Part shown: piece after piece, positions 35,124 through 42,655 of the stretch
How the letters are laid out: each line of letters opens with the position of its first letter
How positions within the stretch are numbered: the first letter of the stretch is position 1
Assembly (NCBI GenBank): GCA_003150515.1
Contig: QALW01000007.1
Span: 1 to 64,000 of the forward strand
From: Selenomonadales bacterium
GTDB lineage: Bacteria > Bacillota > Clostridia > Christensenellales > QALW01
Reading direction: 5' to 3'
DNA: 64,000 nucleotides
Program-made: the position numbers and the translations under genes
Notes under the pieces: generated by a model
Told to the model about the DNA's origin: nothing
The model's database searches: none
The model's input: the letters and a program-made list of their open reading frames with translations, nothing else

Positions 35124-36476
35124 GTGTTGTCATCAGTTATTCTGTTAGTTGTGCTTATTTTTGTGAACGCGGCGTTTGCCAGCGCGGAAATAGCCGTTAT
35201 TTCCCTTAACGAGGTTAAGCTGAAAAAGCTTGCGTCCGAAGGAGATAAGCGGGTTAAACGCTTGAATAAGCTGACAAAGCAGCCGGCCCGTTTTTTGGCT
35301 ACTATTCAGGTTGCCATAACCCTTGCCAGCCTGCTGCAAAGCGCGTTTGCCGCCGATAATTTTGCCGAGCCTATGGCGGCGGCTCTGCTTGAAGCCGGGG
35401 TTCCCATTTCTGCGGGAGTTCTGGAAACAATCTGCATTATCATTATCACTCTTATACTTTCATATTTTTCTCTTGTTTTCGGAGAATTGGTGCCTAAGCG
35501 CATTGCGATGAAAAAGGCCGAATCCTTGGCGCTGGGCATGTCCGGAGTGCTTTACGGCGTTTCCAAAATCTTTGCGCCTCTTGTCTGGCTTCTTACCGTA
35601 TCCACTAACGGTATACTTCGCCTTATGAAAATCAATCCTGAAGAAGAGGAGGAAAAGGTTACCGAGGAGGAAATCCGCGGCCTGCTGCTGGAAGGCAACG
35701 AGCAGGGCACTATCCAGTCTGAGGAAAACGAGATTATTCAAAACGTATTTGAATTTGACGATACTGATGTTCAGGAAATCTGCACGCACCGCCGGGAAAT
35801 TGTCGCCCTGCATATGGAGGACGACGATGAGGACTGGGCGCGGACTATCTTTGAAAACAGGCATACCTTTTATCCGGTCTGCGATAAAACCATGGACGAC
35901 GTAATAGGCATATTGGATACCCGCGATTATTTCAGGATGAATGAGCGCAGCAAGGAGAGCCTCATTGCGCATGCCATGCAGCAGCCTCTTTTTATACCCG
36001 AAACAATGACTGCCAACGTGCTTTTCCGCAAGATGAAAGAAAGCCGCACATATTTTGCAGTGGTTGTGGACGAATACGGCGGGCTTACGGGCATTATAAC
36101 CCTGCATGATATCATGGAATCGCTGGTGGGCGATTTGGAGGATAAGAACGAGCCTCCCCGTCCCTCGGAGATTGAACAGCTCAGCCAGGACGAATGGTGC
36201 ATTCAGGGCTGCGCGCCCTTAGACGATGTTGCGGAAGCGCTGGATATATCTCTGCCTACCGATACTTACGACACTTTCAGCGGATATATCTGCGGCATGC
36301 TGGACAGGGTGCCCAATGACGGAGAGCATTTTAAATGCGAGAGCGAAGAGCTCATTATAGAAGTGCGGGAAGTGGAAAGCCATACCGTAGGTGCAGCCAT
36401 TGTAAAACGCAAGGAAAAGGTTCCCTTGGAAGAAGAAAACGCAAAGCCTAAGCGCAGGGCGCTGGAACAGGAATAA
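35124..36476 (+). CDS. CNNM/CorC-type membrane protein with DUF21 and CBS domains
   Basis: The 450-residue hemolysin-family protein is predicted to move or regulate divalent cations such as Mg2+. The GTG at 35124 is chosen because GGAGG precedes it by seven bases; the longer frame lacks a site. Residues 1-190 are the DUF21 membrane domain (LLVVLIFVNAAFASAEIAV, SYFSLVFGELVPKRIAM). Two CBS domains follow (about 195-330), and a CorC_HlyC domain ends the protein (CIQGCAPLDDVAEALDI). The gene has its own promoter, the leader peptide described above and a terminator downstream. Confidence 0.88.
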   Translation: MLSSVILLVVLIFVNAAFASAEIAVISLNEVKLKKLASEGDKRVKRLNKLTKQPARFLATIQVAITLASLLQSAFAADNFAEPMAAALLEAGVPISAGVLETICIIIITLILSYFSLVFGELVPKRIAMKKAESLALGMSGVLYGVSKIFAPLVWLLTVSTNGILRLMKINPEEEEEKVTEEEIRGLLLEGNEQGTIQSEENEIIQNVFEFDDTDVQEICTHRREIVALHMEDDDEDWARTIFENRHTFYPVCDKTMDDVIGILDTRDYFRMNERSKESLIAHAMQQPLFIPETMTANVLFRKMKESRTYFAVVVDEYGGLTGIITLHDIMESLVGDLEDKNEPPRPSEIEQLSQDEWCIQGCAPLDDVAEALDISLPTDTYDTFSGYICGMLDRVPNDGEHFKCESEELIIEVREVESHTVGAAIVKRKEKVPLEEENAKPKRRALEQE

Positions 36477-36484
36477 GATTTAAA

Positions 36485-36524
36485 TGGACGCCGCGGCTTT
36501 ATGCTGCGGCGTTTGTTTTTTCGT
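36485..36524 (+). terminator. Rho-independent terminator
   Basis: ACGCCGCGGC and GCTGCGGCGT close a TTTAT loop and are followed by TTGTTTTTT, just after the CBS-domain gene. Confidence 0.85.
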
Positions 36525-36673
36525 TCAGAGCCGGAATATAATTAAGAGGAGAAGGCTTATACGCTTAGCGCATAATGGATTTTTGCTTGACGGCGCCGGG
36601 AAGTTGAGTTAGAATGCCGGTAGTTAGTTAAAAATAACTTTTTTAAAATTTAAATATGGAAAGGCGCGGGAAA

Positions 36674-36708
36674 CTGTTGTATATCTTGAAAAATTAGTTA
36701 TAATAATC
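36674..36708 (+). promoter_or_regulatory. Candidate promoter region of copA
   Basis: TTGTAT, a 16-bp spacer and TATAAT lie about 25 bp before the GTG start at 36725. No clear CsoR or CopY operator palindrome was recognised. Confidence 0.4.
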
Positions 36709-36724
36709 TAAGGTAGGTGATAAT

Positions 36725-39331
36725 GTGAAAACGGAAAAATATAATGTTACCGGAATGACCTGCGCGGCTTGCCAGGCTAACGTCAGCCGATGCGTTTCGA
36801 AATTGGAGGGCGTTGAGGATGTAAACGTGAGCCTGCTGGCCAATAGTATGACTGTATCATATGACGAAAGCAGATTAAAGCCGGAAAATATAATAGAGGC
36901 GGTGAAAGCGGCCGGATACGGCGCTTCCAGCCTGGAGAAGGCGATTAAGAAAGAAGAGGGCTTCAGGAGGGAATGGCAGTTAAGGAGAGAACAGGCGGAA
37001 TCTAACCGCGAGGGCATGAAAAAGCGGCTGATTTATTCAATTATTCTGCTGGTTCCATTGATGTATATAGCTATGGGCGAGATGCTCTCTCTGCCTCTTC
37101 CTGCAATTTTTAAGGGCACGCAGAACGCGCTGGTTTCGGCGCTGGCTCAGCTTATTTTAACTGTGCCGGTGATATTTATCAACCGGCATTTTTATCAGTT
37201 CGGCTTTAAAGCTTTGTTTCATGGCTCGCCCAATATGGATTCATTGGTAGCTATTGGCTCGGGCGCTTCCCTGCTCTACGGGCTTTTTGCCATGTTCCGC
37301 ATGGCTTACGGCTTTGGTCACGGAAATATAGAATTGGTGCACGAATATGCTCATGCTCTTTATTTTGAATCGGCCGCGATGATTCTAACCCTGGTTACGG
37401 TAGGCAAATATCTGGAAGCGCGCAGCAAGGATAAAACTTCGCAGGCTTTGTCCCGGCTTATGGATCTTGCGCCCAAAACGGCGATGGTTTTAAAAAACGG
37501 CGAAGAAGTTCTTATTCCTGCCGAACAGGTGTCGGCGGGAGATATAGTTATAATCCGGCCGGGCGAGGGCATACCTGTGGACGGAGTGGTCCTTCAGGGG
37601 CGCGGATATGTGGATCAATCGGCAATAACGGGCGAGAGCATTCCGGTAGAGAAAAATCCCGGAGACGAGGTTATATCGGCTACTATTAATAAAAACGGCT
37701 CTTTTCAGTTTAAAGCTTCTAAAGTGGGAGAGGATACCACCCTTTCTCAGATTATACGGCTTGTAGACGAGGCCGGCAATTCTAAAGCGCCTATAGCGCG
37801 CCTGGCGGATAAGGTCAGCGGAATATTTGTGCCCGTGGTTATAGGCATTGCGCTTATAACGGCTGTAATATGGCTTGTTGCGGGCAAGAATTTTGAATTT
37901 GCGCTTTCTAATGCAATCTCGGTGCTTGTCATATCCTGCCCCTGCGCTCTCGGCCTGGCGACGCCTGTAGCCATTATGGTGGGAACGGGCAAGGCGGCTG
38001 AAATGGGTATTTTGATTAAATCGGCTGAAAGTCTGGAGGAACTGCATAATATTGATACGCTCGTGCTGGATAAAACGGGCACCATTACTTCAGGCAAGCC
38101 GGCCGTTACAGATATAGTGCCGCTGGAGGAAGGCTTAAGCGAAGAGGAACTGCTGATTCTGGCGGCTTCAGCCGAAATGGGCAGCGAGCATCCCCTGGCT
38201 CAGGCCATTGTGGAAAGGGCGAGAGAAAAAGAGCTTGCGCTTTTGGAGGCGGAAAGCTTTGAGGCGGAGGCGGGCAGAGGCATAAGGGCCCAAATTAAGG
38301 GCGAGAATATTTTGGCGGGCAACGCCGCTTTCATGGAGGAAAACGGTCTTTTTAATTCTCAATTCTCTAAAGAGGCGGCTGAAAAGGCGAATAATTTGGC
38401 TCAGGCGGGAAAAACTCCTCTTATATTTGCGCGCGAGGGCCGTTTAACGGGCATAATAGCCGTAGCTGATACCATACGGGAATCAAGCAGAGAGGCGATA
38501 AGCCGATTTGCGCAGATGGGGCTTAATGTGGTTATGCTGACGGGAGATAATAAAATTACGGCCGAAGCCATTAAAAGAGAGCTTAATATATCAGAAGCTA
38601 TAACAGACGTGCTGCCCACGCAAAAGGAAGCGCATATAAGAGCGCTTCAGGAACAGGGCCATAAAGTGGCCATGGTGGGGGACGGCATTAACGACGCGCC
38701 CGCGCTTACCCGCAGCGACGTAGGCATAGCTATAGGAGCGGGAACGGATATTGCGATTGAATCGGCCGACGTGGTTTTAATGAAGGATTCGCTCAACGAT
38801 GTGGCGTCGGCCATTGAGCTGAGCCGGGCGGTTGTGCGCAATATTCATATGAATCTGTTCTGGGCGTTCTTTTATAATATTCTGGGCATTCCCCTGGCGG
38901 CGGGCGCGCTTTTCCCCGCTTTTGGGCTGCGCCTGAGCCCTATGATCGGCTCGGCGGCAATGAGCTTAAGCTCGGTTTGCGTCGTGGCCAACGCTTTAAG
39001 GCTGCGCTTTTTTAAAGCTAAGGATAGAAATTCCGTTCAATCGGAAGAAAAACAGATTATGGAGAGCAAAGAGGAGATTACCGCTGTTCAAGCGGAGGAG
39101 AAAGGAGCTAATACCATGAAAAAGATTATAAAGGTGGATGGAATGATGTGCGCTCATTGTCAGGAGCATGTTCGCAAGGCGCTTGCGGCAGTAGACGGGG
39201 TGCAGGCCGTATCAGTCAGCCTGGAGGAAAAGCAGGCGGAGGTTACCCTCTCTAAGGATGTGCCCGAACAGCTTTTGAAGGACGCGGTAACAGAAGCCGG
39301 TTATACGCCGGTGAGCTGTTCTGAAGGCTGA
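36725..39331 (+). CDS. copA: Copper-translocating P-type ATPase with an extra C-terminal HMA domain
   Basis: The 868-residue P1B ATPase exports Cu+. An N-terminal heavy-metal domain has GMTCAACQANVS (about residue 10). Eight membrane helices carry the ion-binding SCPCALGLATP (about 403). The phosphorylated Asp is in DKTGTIT (about 448) and the hinge is GDGINDAPAL (about 652). A linker of about 35 residues, LRLRFFKAKDRNSVQ and charged residues, joins a second HMA domain (798-868, GMMCAHCQEHVRKAL) that resembles a free CopZ chaperone. The GTG start has AGGTAGGTG upstream. A strong ribosome site lies inside the gene just before the CopZ-like part. Confidence 0.93.
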   Translation: MKTEKYNVTGMTCAACQANVSRCVSKLEGVEDVNVSLLANSMTVSYDESRLKPENIIEAVKAAGYGASSLEKAIKKEEGFRREWQLRREQAESNREGMKKRLIYSIILLVPLMYIAMGEMLSLPLPAIFKGTQNALVSALAQLILTVPVIFINRHFYQFGFKALFHGSPNMDSLVAIGSGASLLYGLFAMFRMAYGFGHGNIELVHEYAHALYFESAAMILTLVTVGKYLEARSKDKTSQALSRLMDLAPKTAMVLKNGEEVLIPAEQVSAGDIVIIRPGEGIPVDGVVLQGRGYVDQSAITGESIPVEKNPGDEVISATINKNGSFQFKASKVGEDTTLSQIIRLVDEAGNSKAPIARLADKVSGIFVPVVIGIALITAVIWLVAGKNFEFALSNAISVLVISCPCALGLATPVAIMVGTGKAAEMGILIKSAESLEELHNIDTLVLDKTGTITSGKPAVTDIVPLEEGLSEEELLILAASAEMGSEHPLAQAIVERAREKELALLEAESFEAEAGRGIRAQIKGENILAGNAAFMEENGLFNSQFSKEAAEKANNLAQAGKTPLIFAREGRLTGIIAVADTIRESSREAISRFAQMGLNVVMLTGDNKITAEAIKRELNISEAITDVLPTQKEAHIRALQEQGHKVAMVGDGINDAPALTRSDVGIAIGAGTDIAIESADVVLMKDSLNDVASAIELSRAVVRNIHMNLFWAFFYNILGIPLAAGALFPAFGLRLSPMIGSAAMSLSSVCVVANALRLRFFKAKDRNSVQSEEKQIMESKEEITAVQAEEKGANTMKKIIKVDGMMCAHCQEHVRKALAAVDGVQAVSVSLEEKQAEVTLSKDVPEQLLKDAVTEAGYTPVSCSEG
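39116..39331 (+). CDS. copZ: Possible internally initiated CopZ-like copper chaperone
   Basis: In the copA frame, an ATG at 39116 begins a 71-residue heavy-metal-associated domain, MKKIIKVDGMMCAHCQEHVR onward, with the CxxC copper site. AGGAGAAAGGAG ends eight bases upstream, as good a ribosome site as that of any gene here. The size and start match stand-alone CopZ proteins. The same bases therefore may give both a fused domain and a free chaperone. Whether the internal start is used cannot be told from sequence. Confidence 0.5.
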   Translation: MKKIIKVDGMMCAHCQEHVRKALAAVDGVQAVSVSLEEKQAEVTLSKDVPEQLLKDAVTEAGYTPVSCSEG

Positions 39332-39455
39332 AAAGCGCAGGGAAAGCCCCAGGGGGCGGCTCTTGGCAGGCTGGCGCCTGCCGGGAGCGCGTTAACGCGC
39401 TCCCGCGGCCTTTCAGGCCGTCAAGAGCCGCCCCCTGGGGCTTTCCTGCGCTTTT
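39331..39455. repeat. Cloverleaf palindromic element, copy 3 (inverted)
   Basis: Outer arms at 39331-39365 and 39422-39455 begin at the copA stop codon. Hairpins lie at 39365-39382 (GGCAGGC, loop TGGC), 39383-39404 (GGGAGCGCG, loop TTAA) and 39406-39420 (CGGCC, loop TTTCA). The order GGCAGGC-first, CGGCC-last is the reverse of copies 2 and 5, so this copy lies in the opposite orientation. The collar here is GGCTCTTG/CAAGAGCC rather than GGCGTTTG. It separates convergent copA and DUF3737 genes. Confidence 0.8.
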
Positions 39456-39481
39456 ATTTCTTAAACGGATAAAACGCATTT

Positions 39482-40330
39482 TTAAGCTTTTTGGCTTTGC
39501 GCTGTTATAATTTCCCCCTTTGCTTGGGGGATATCTCTGATAATTTCTTTTACTTCTTTCACAATAATCCGGCCGGAGAGCGGGTTTTTAATGCTGAGCA
39601 CGGCGCTGGTGATATTAGCCTGCACATCCGAGCGTTCAAAAGCCAAATCAGCATTTTCCATCCGGCAGTTTATAAGCTTAAGCTTCTTGCAGTAGCATAA
39701 AGGCTGGGTGCCGATTATTGTGCAGTTCTCAAAAGTGACGTTTTGGCAATACCAGGCCAGGTATTCGCCTTTTACCGTGCTGTTCCGAATAATGACGTTT
39801 TTAGCGTGCCAAAAAGCGTCTTTAGTGTCAAAAACGCAGTTTTCAAAAACCGAATCTTCAATGTACTGAAAGGAATATTTGCCCTGCATGCGCACGTTTT
39901 GAAAATGCAGGCCGGCCGAACGTAGCATAAAATATTCGCTTTGGGCCGAACAGTCCCGCATGTCAAGATTATTAACAGACCATCCGAATTCAGGGGAAAT
40001 GATGTCGCAGCCCGACATTTTTATATCGCTGCATTCGCGCAGGGCCTTAATGCCGTGAAGCCGGGTATCTGTTATTTCAATATCTTTTGAATACCAAAGG
40101 GCCGCGCGGCATAACGGAGTCATTTCAGAATTGTTAATCTTAAGCCCGCGATTATGCCAGAGGGGATAGCGCAGATTGAAAAAACAGCGCTCCGCCTGGA
40201 TTTGAGCGCATTCTTTAAGAGCGCTTTCTCCGTCCGCCGGGCCGTCGAAGGAGCAGTTTTTTATTATAAGGCCCCTGCAGTTATAAAGGGCGCGTTCCTG
40301 TTCAAACGTCTGATTTTCAATAAGCTTCAT
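39482..40330 (-). CDS. DUF3737 family beta-helix protein
   Basis: The 282-residue protein matches the DUF3737 family, common in gut Firmicutes. It is built of short repeats of the right-handed beta-helix type (FENCVFDTKDAFWHAKNVII, IIGTQPLCYCKKLKLINC), which suggest a polysaccharide- or surface-related fold, although no signal peptide is seen. The start at 40330 follows AAAAGGAGG; the longer frame lacks support. Function unknown. Confidence 0.82.
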   Translation of the reverse strand: MKLIENQTFEQERALYNCRGLIIKNCSFDGPADGESALKECAQIQAERCFFNLRYPLWHNRGLKINNSEMTPLCRAALWYSKDIEITDTRLHGIKALRECSDIKMSGCDIISPEFGWSVNNLDMRDCSAQSEYFMLRSAGLHFQNVRMQGKYSFQYIEDSVFENCVFDTKDAFWHAKNVIIRNSTVKGEYLAWYCQNVTFENCTIIGTQPLCYCKKLKLINCRMENADLAFERSDVQANITSAVLSIKNPLSGRIIVKEVKEIIRDIPQAKGEIITAQSQKA

Positions 40331-40378
40331 CCTGAGGACCTCCTTTTCCTCACTATTCGCTTGTTTATAAAACGGTAT

Positions 40379-40428
40379 AAAAAAGTTAGACACGTCATGG
40401 GCAGTCTGCTTAAAATGACATGTCTAAC
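40379..40428 (-). terminator. Rho-independent terminator of the GGGtGRT unit
   Basis: On the minus strand a 14-bp stem (GTTAGACATGTCAT against ATGACGTGTCTAAC, one G-T pair) is followed by TTTTTTAT. It lies 44 bp after the GGGtGRT stop codon. Confidence 0.8.
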
Positions 40429-40471
40429 TCATTTTACAGGCAATCAATGAGAGAAAACGGTCGGAAGCCGC

Positions 40472-41470
40472 TTATTTGCCGGCTTCTTCTACTGCCACAG
40501 CGCAGGCCACGGTCGCGCCCACCATCGGGTTGTTGCCCATGCCGATCAGGCCCATCATTTCAACGTGCGCGGGAACGGAAGAGGAGCCGGCAAACTGCGC
40601 GTCGCTGTGCATGCGGCCCATAGTATCCGTCATGCCGTAGCTGGCGGGGCCGGCGGCCACGTTGTCCGGATGCAGCGTGCGTCCCGTGCCGCCGCCGCTG
40701 GCAACTGAAAAATATTTCTTGCCGTTTTCCACAGCCCATTTTTTATATGTGCCTGCAACGGGATGCTGGAAACGGGTGGGGTTGGTGGAATTTCCCGTTA
40801 TGGAAACGTCTACGCCCTCTTTAATCATTATGGCCACGCCTTCGGATACGTCATCGGCGCCGTAAACTTTAACTTTAGCGCGGTCTCCGTCCGAAAACGC
40901 CTTTTCGCTTACCACTTTTAATTCGCCCGTGGAATAATCATAAGCGGTTTCTACAGAGGTAAAGCCGTTTATGCGGCTGATTATATAGGCTGCGTCCTTG
41001 CCCAGGCCGTTTAATATTACTCTTAAGGGATTCTTGCGCACCTTATTTGCAGTTTTAGCTATGCCTATCGCGCCTTCGGCAGCCGCAAAGGATTCATGCC
41101 CGGCCAGGAAGCAGAAGCAGTTTGTCTCCTCCCTGAGCAGCATGGCGCCTAAATTTCCGTGCCCAAGGCCCACGCTGCGCTGGTCGGCAACAGAGCCGGG
41201 AATGCAGAAAGCCTGAAGCCCTATGCCTATGCTTTCAGCCGCTTCGGCCGCGGTTTTGCAGCCTTTTTTAAGCGCTATGGCCGAGCCGAGAGTATAAGCC
41301 CAAACTGCGTTTTCAAAGGCAATGGGCTGAATGGAGCGGACTATCTGTTCGGCGTCCACGCCCTTTTCAAGGGCGTAAGAGCGAACTTCCTCCAAATCCT
41401 TAAAGCCGTATTCGGCCAGACATTTGTTTATTTTATTAATGCGTCTTTCATATCCTTCAAAGGTTATCAT
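40472..41470 (-). CDS. GGGtGRT family protein
   Basis: The 332-residue protein carries the motif that names its family, SVASGGGTGRTLHPDN (about residue 255-270), and LREETNCFCFLAGHESFAAAEG. Members occur in anaerobes next to a NifU-like scaffold and have no established reaction. Here too it follows the NifU-like gene by 13 bp. An Fe-S-linked role is an inference from that pairing. Confidence 0.85.
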   Translation of the reverse strand: MITFEGYERRINKINKCLAEYGFKDLEEVRSYALEKGVDAEQIVRSIQPIAFENAVWAYTLGSAIALKKGCKTAAEAAESIGIGLQAFCIPGSVADQRSVGLGHGNLGAMLLREETNCFCFLAGHESFAAAEGAIGIAKTANKVRKNPLRVILNGLGKDAAYIISRINGFTSVETAYDYSTGELKVVSEKAFSDGDRAKVKVYGADDVSEGVAIMIKEGVDVSITGNSTNPTRFQHPVAGTYKKWAVENGKKYFSVASGGGTGRTLHPDNVAAGPASYGMTDTMGRMHSDAQFAGSSSVPAHVEMMGLIGMGNNPMVGATVACAVAVEEAGK

Positions 41471-41483
41471 CTTCCGCGCCCTC

Positions 41484-42176
41484 CTATTGCTTTCTCGGGT
41501 CGATGACCTTTACGGCTTCATTGAAGCGGCCGTAGGTACCGATAAATTTGCTGTACGCCTCGTTGGGCTCCATGCCCTTTTTGATAGCCTCCATCATCTT
41601 GCCAAGATGAACGAATTTATAGCCTATGACTTCGTCGTTCTTATCCAGGCCCATTTCCAGGATGTATCCCTCGGCCATTTCAAGATAACGGACGCCCTTT
41701 TTCTGCGTGGAGAACATTGTTCCCACCTGGGAGCGCAGGCCTTTGCCTAAATCCTCCAGCCCGGCTCCTATGGGCAGGCCGTTTTCGGAAAAGGCGGTCT
41801 GAGTGCGGCCGTAAACAATTTGCAGAAACAATTCCCGCATGGCTACGTTTATGGCGTCGCAGACCAAATCGGTATTAAGCGCTTCCAAAATGGTTTTGCC
41901 GCTTAAAACCTCCGCGGCCATAGCCGCTGAATGAGTCATGCCCGAACAGCCCAGGGTTTCAACCAGCGCTTCCTCTATAATGCCGTTTTTTACGTTAAGA
42001 GTAAGCTTGCAGGCGCCCTGCTGCGGCGCGCACCAGCCCACTCCGTGTGTAAGCCCGCTTATATCGGTTATTTCCTTGGCGCAAACCCACTTTCCTTCTT
42101 CAGGAATAGGAGCGGGATTATGCCTGGCGCCCTTGGCGACGCATATCATCTGCTCAACCTCGTGAGAGTATTGCAT
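41484..42176 (-). CDS. NifU-like iron-sulfur scaffold family protein
   Basis: The 230-residue protein resembles the NifU/IscU N-domain. It has KGARHNPAPIPEEG, the Cys in GWCAPQQGACKLTL and the scaffold motif VETLGCSGMTHSAAMAAEVL. A C-terminal part of about 100 residues is not found in IscU. It is the first gene of the pair with the GGGtGRT protein. Good ribosome site AAAGGAGGAG upstream. Confidence 0.83.
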   Translation of the reverse strand: MQYSHEVEQMICVAKGARHNPAPIPEEGKWVCAKEITDISGLTHGVGWCAPQQGACKLTLNVKNGIIEEALVETLGCSGMTHSAAMAAEVLSGKTILEALNTDLVCDAINVAMRELFLQIVYGRTQTAFSENGLPIGAGLEDLGKGLRSQVGTMFSTQKKGVRYLEMAEGYILEMGLDKNDEVIGYKFVHLGKMMEAIKKGMEPNEAYSKFIGTYGRFNEAVKVIDPRKQ

Positions 42177-42381
42177 AGACGACTCCTCCTTTAGTTTATT
42201 CTATAAAATGCTTTTACGCTGTTAAGTTTAACACAGCTCGGACAAATTGTAAACTGAAACGGGGCGGGAAAGCGGATGTTATATTTTTTCAGTTAATGTT
42301 ATTAATTTTCATTAAATGGATTAGGAAAGGAGGAGTCTTGCAAAGTTTATTAAAAATTATTCTATATTTTACCGATTTATC

Positions 42382-42411
42382 TTGACAACGGGGCATGCCA
42401 GCCATTATTAT
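42382..42411 (+). promoter_or_regulatory. Candidate promoter of hppA
   Basis: A perfect TTGACA (42382-42387) is followed after 18 bp by TATTAT (42406-42411). This would give a 5' leader of about 235 nt. The 479-bp gap 42177-42655 holds this promoter and the possible structures noted next, and no gene. Confidence 0.5.
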
Positions 42412-42440
42412 AATTACATGCGGGATGTTTTGTGCGTTGT

Positions 42441-42540
42441 GGATGCCGCCCTGCCCAAATGGAGAGAGGACGCGTTTTTATTCCGCAAAAGGCGCGCCGG
42501 CTTCGGGCGGGCGGAACATGCTTTCTTTTTTAAGCGTGCA
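42441..42540 (+). other. Possible structured 5' leader of hppA
   Basis: CCGCCCTGCCC (42446-42456) can pair with GGGCGGGCGG (42505-42514), enclosing CGCG/CGCG at 42471 and 42493. A second stem, CATGCTT/AAGCGTG, lies at 42518-42539 around a T-rich loop. It matches no riboswitch I know. Weak evidence. Confidence 0.25.
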
Positions 42541-42655
42541 TAATTGCTGCTGAACGGGCATAATTTCTTAATATATTATTCATAATGCAATTTTATTTTA
42601 AGCTTTCCTGCAAAACGACATACCCATTCACAAAAATTTATATGAGGTGAAAGTC

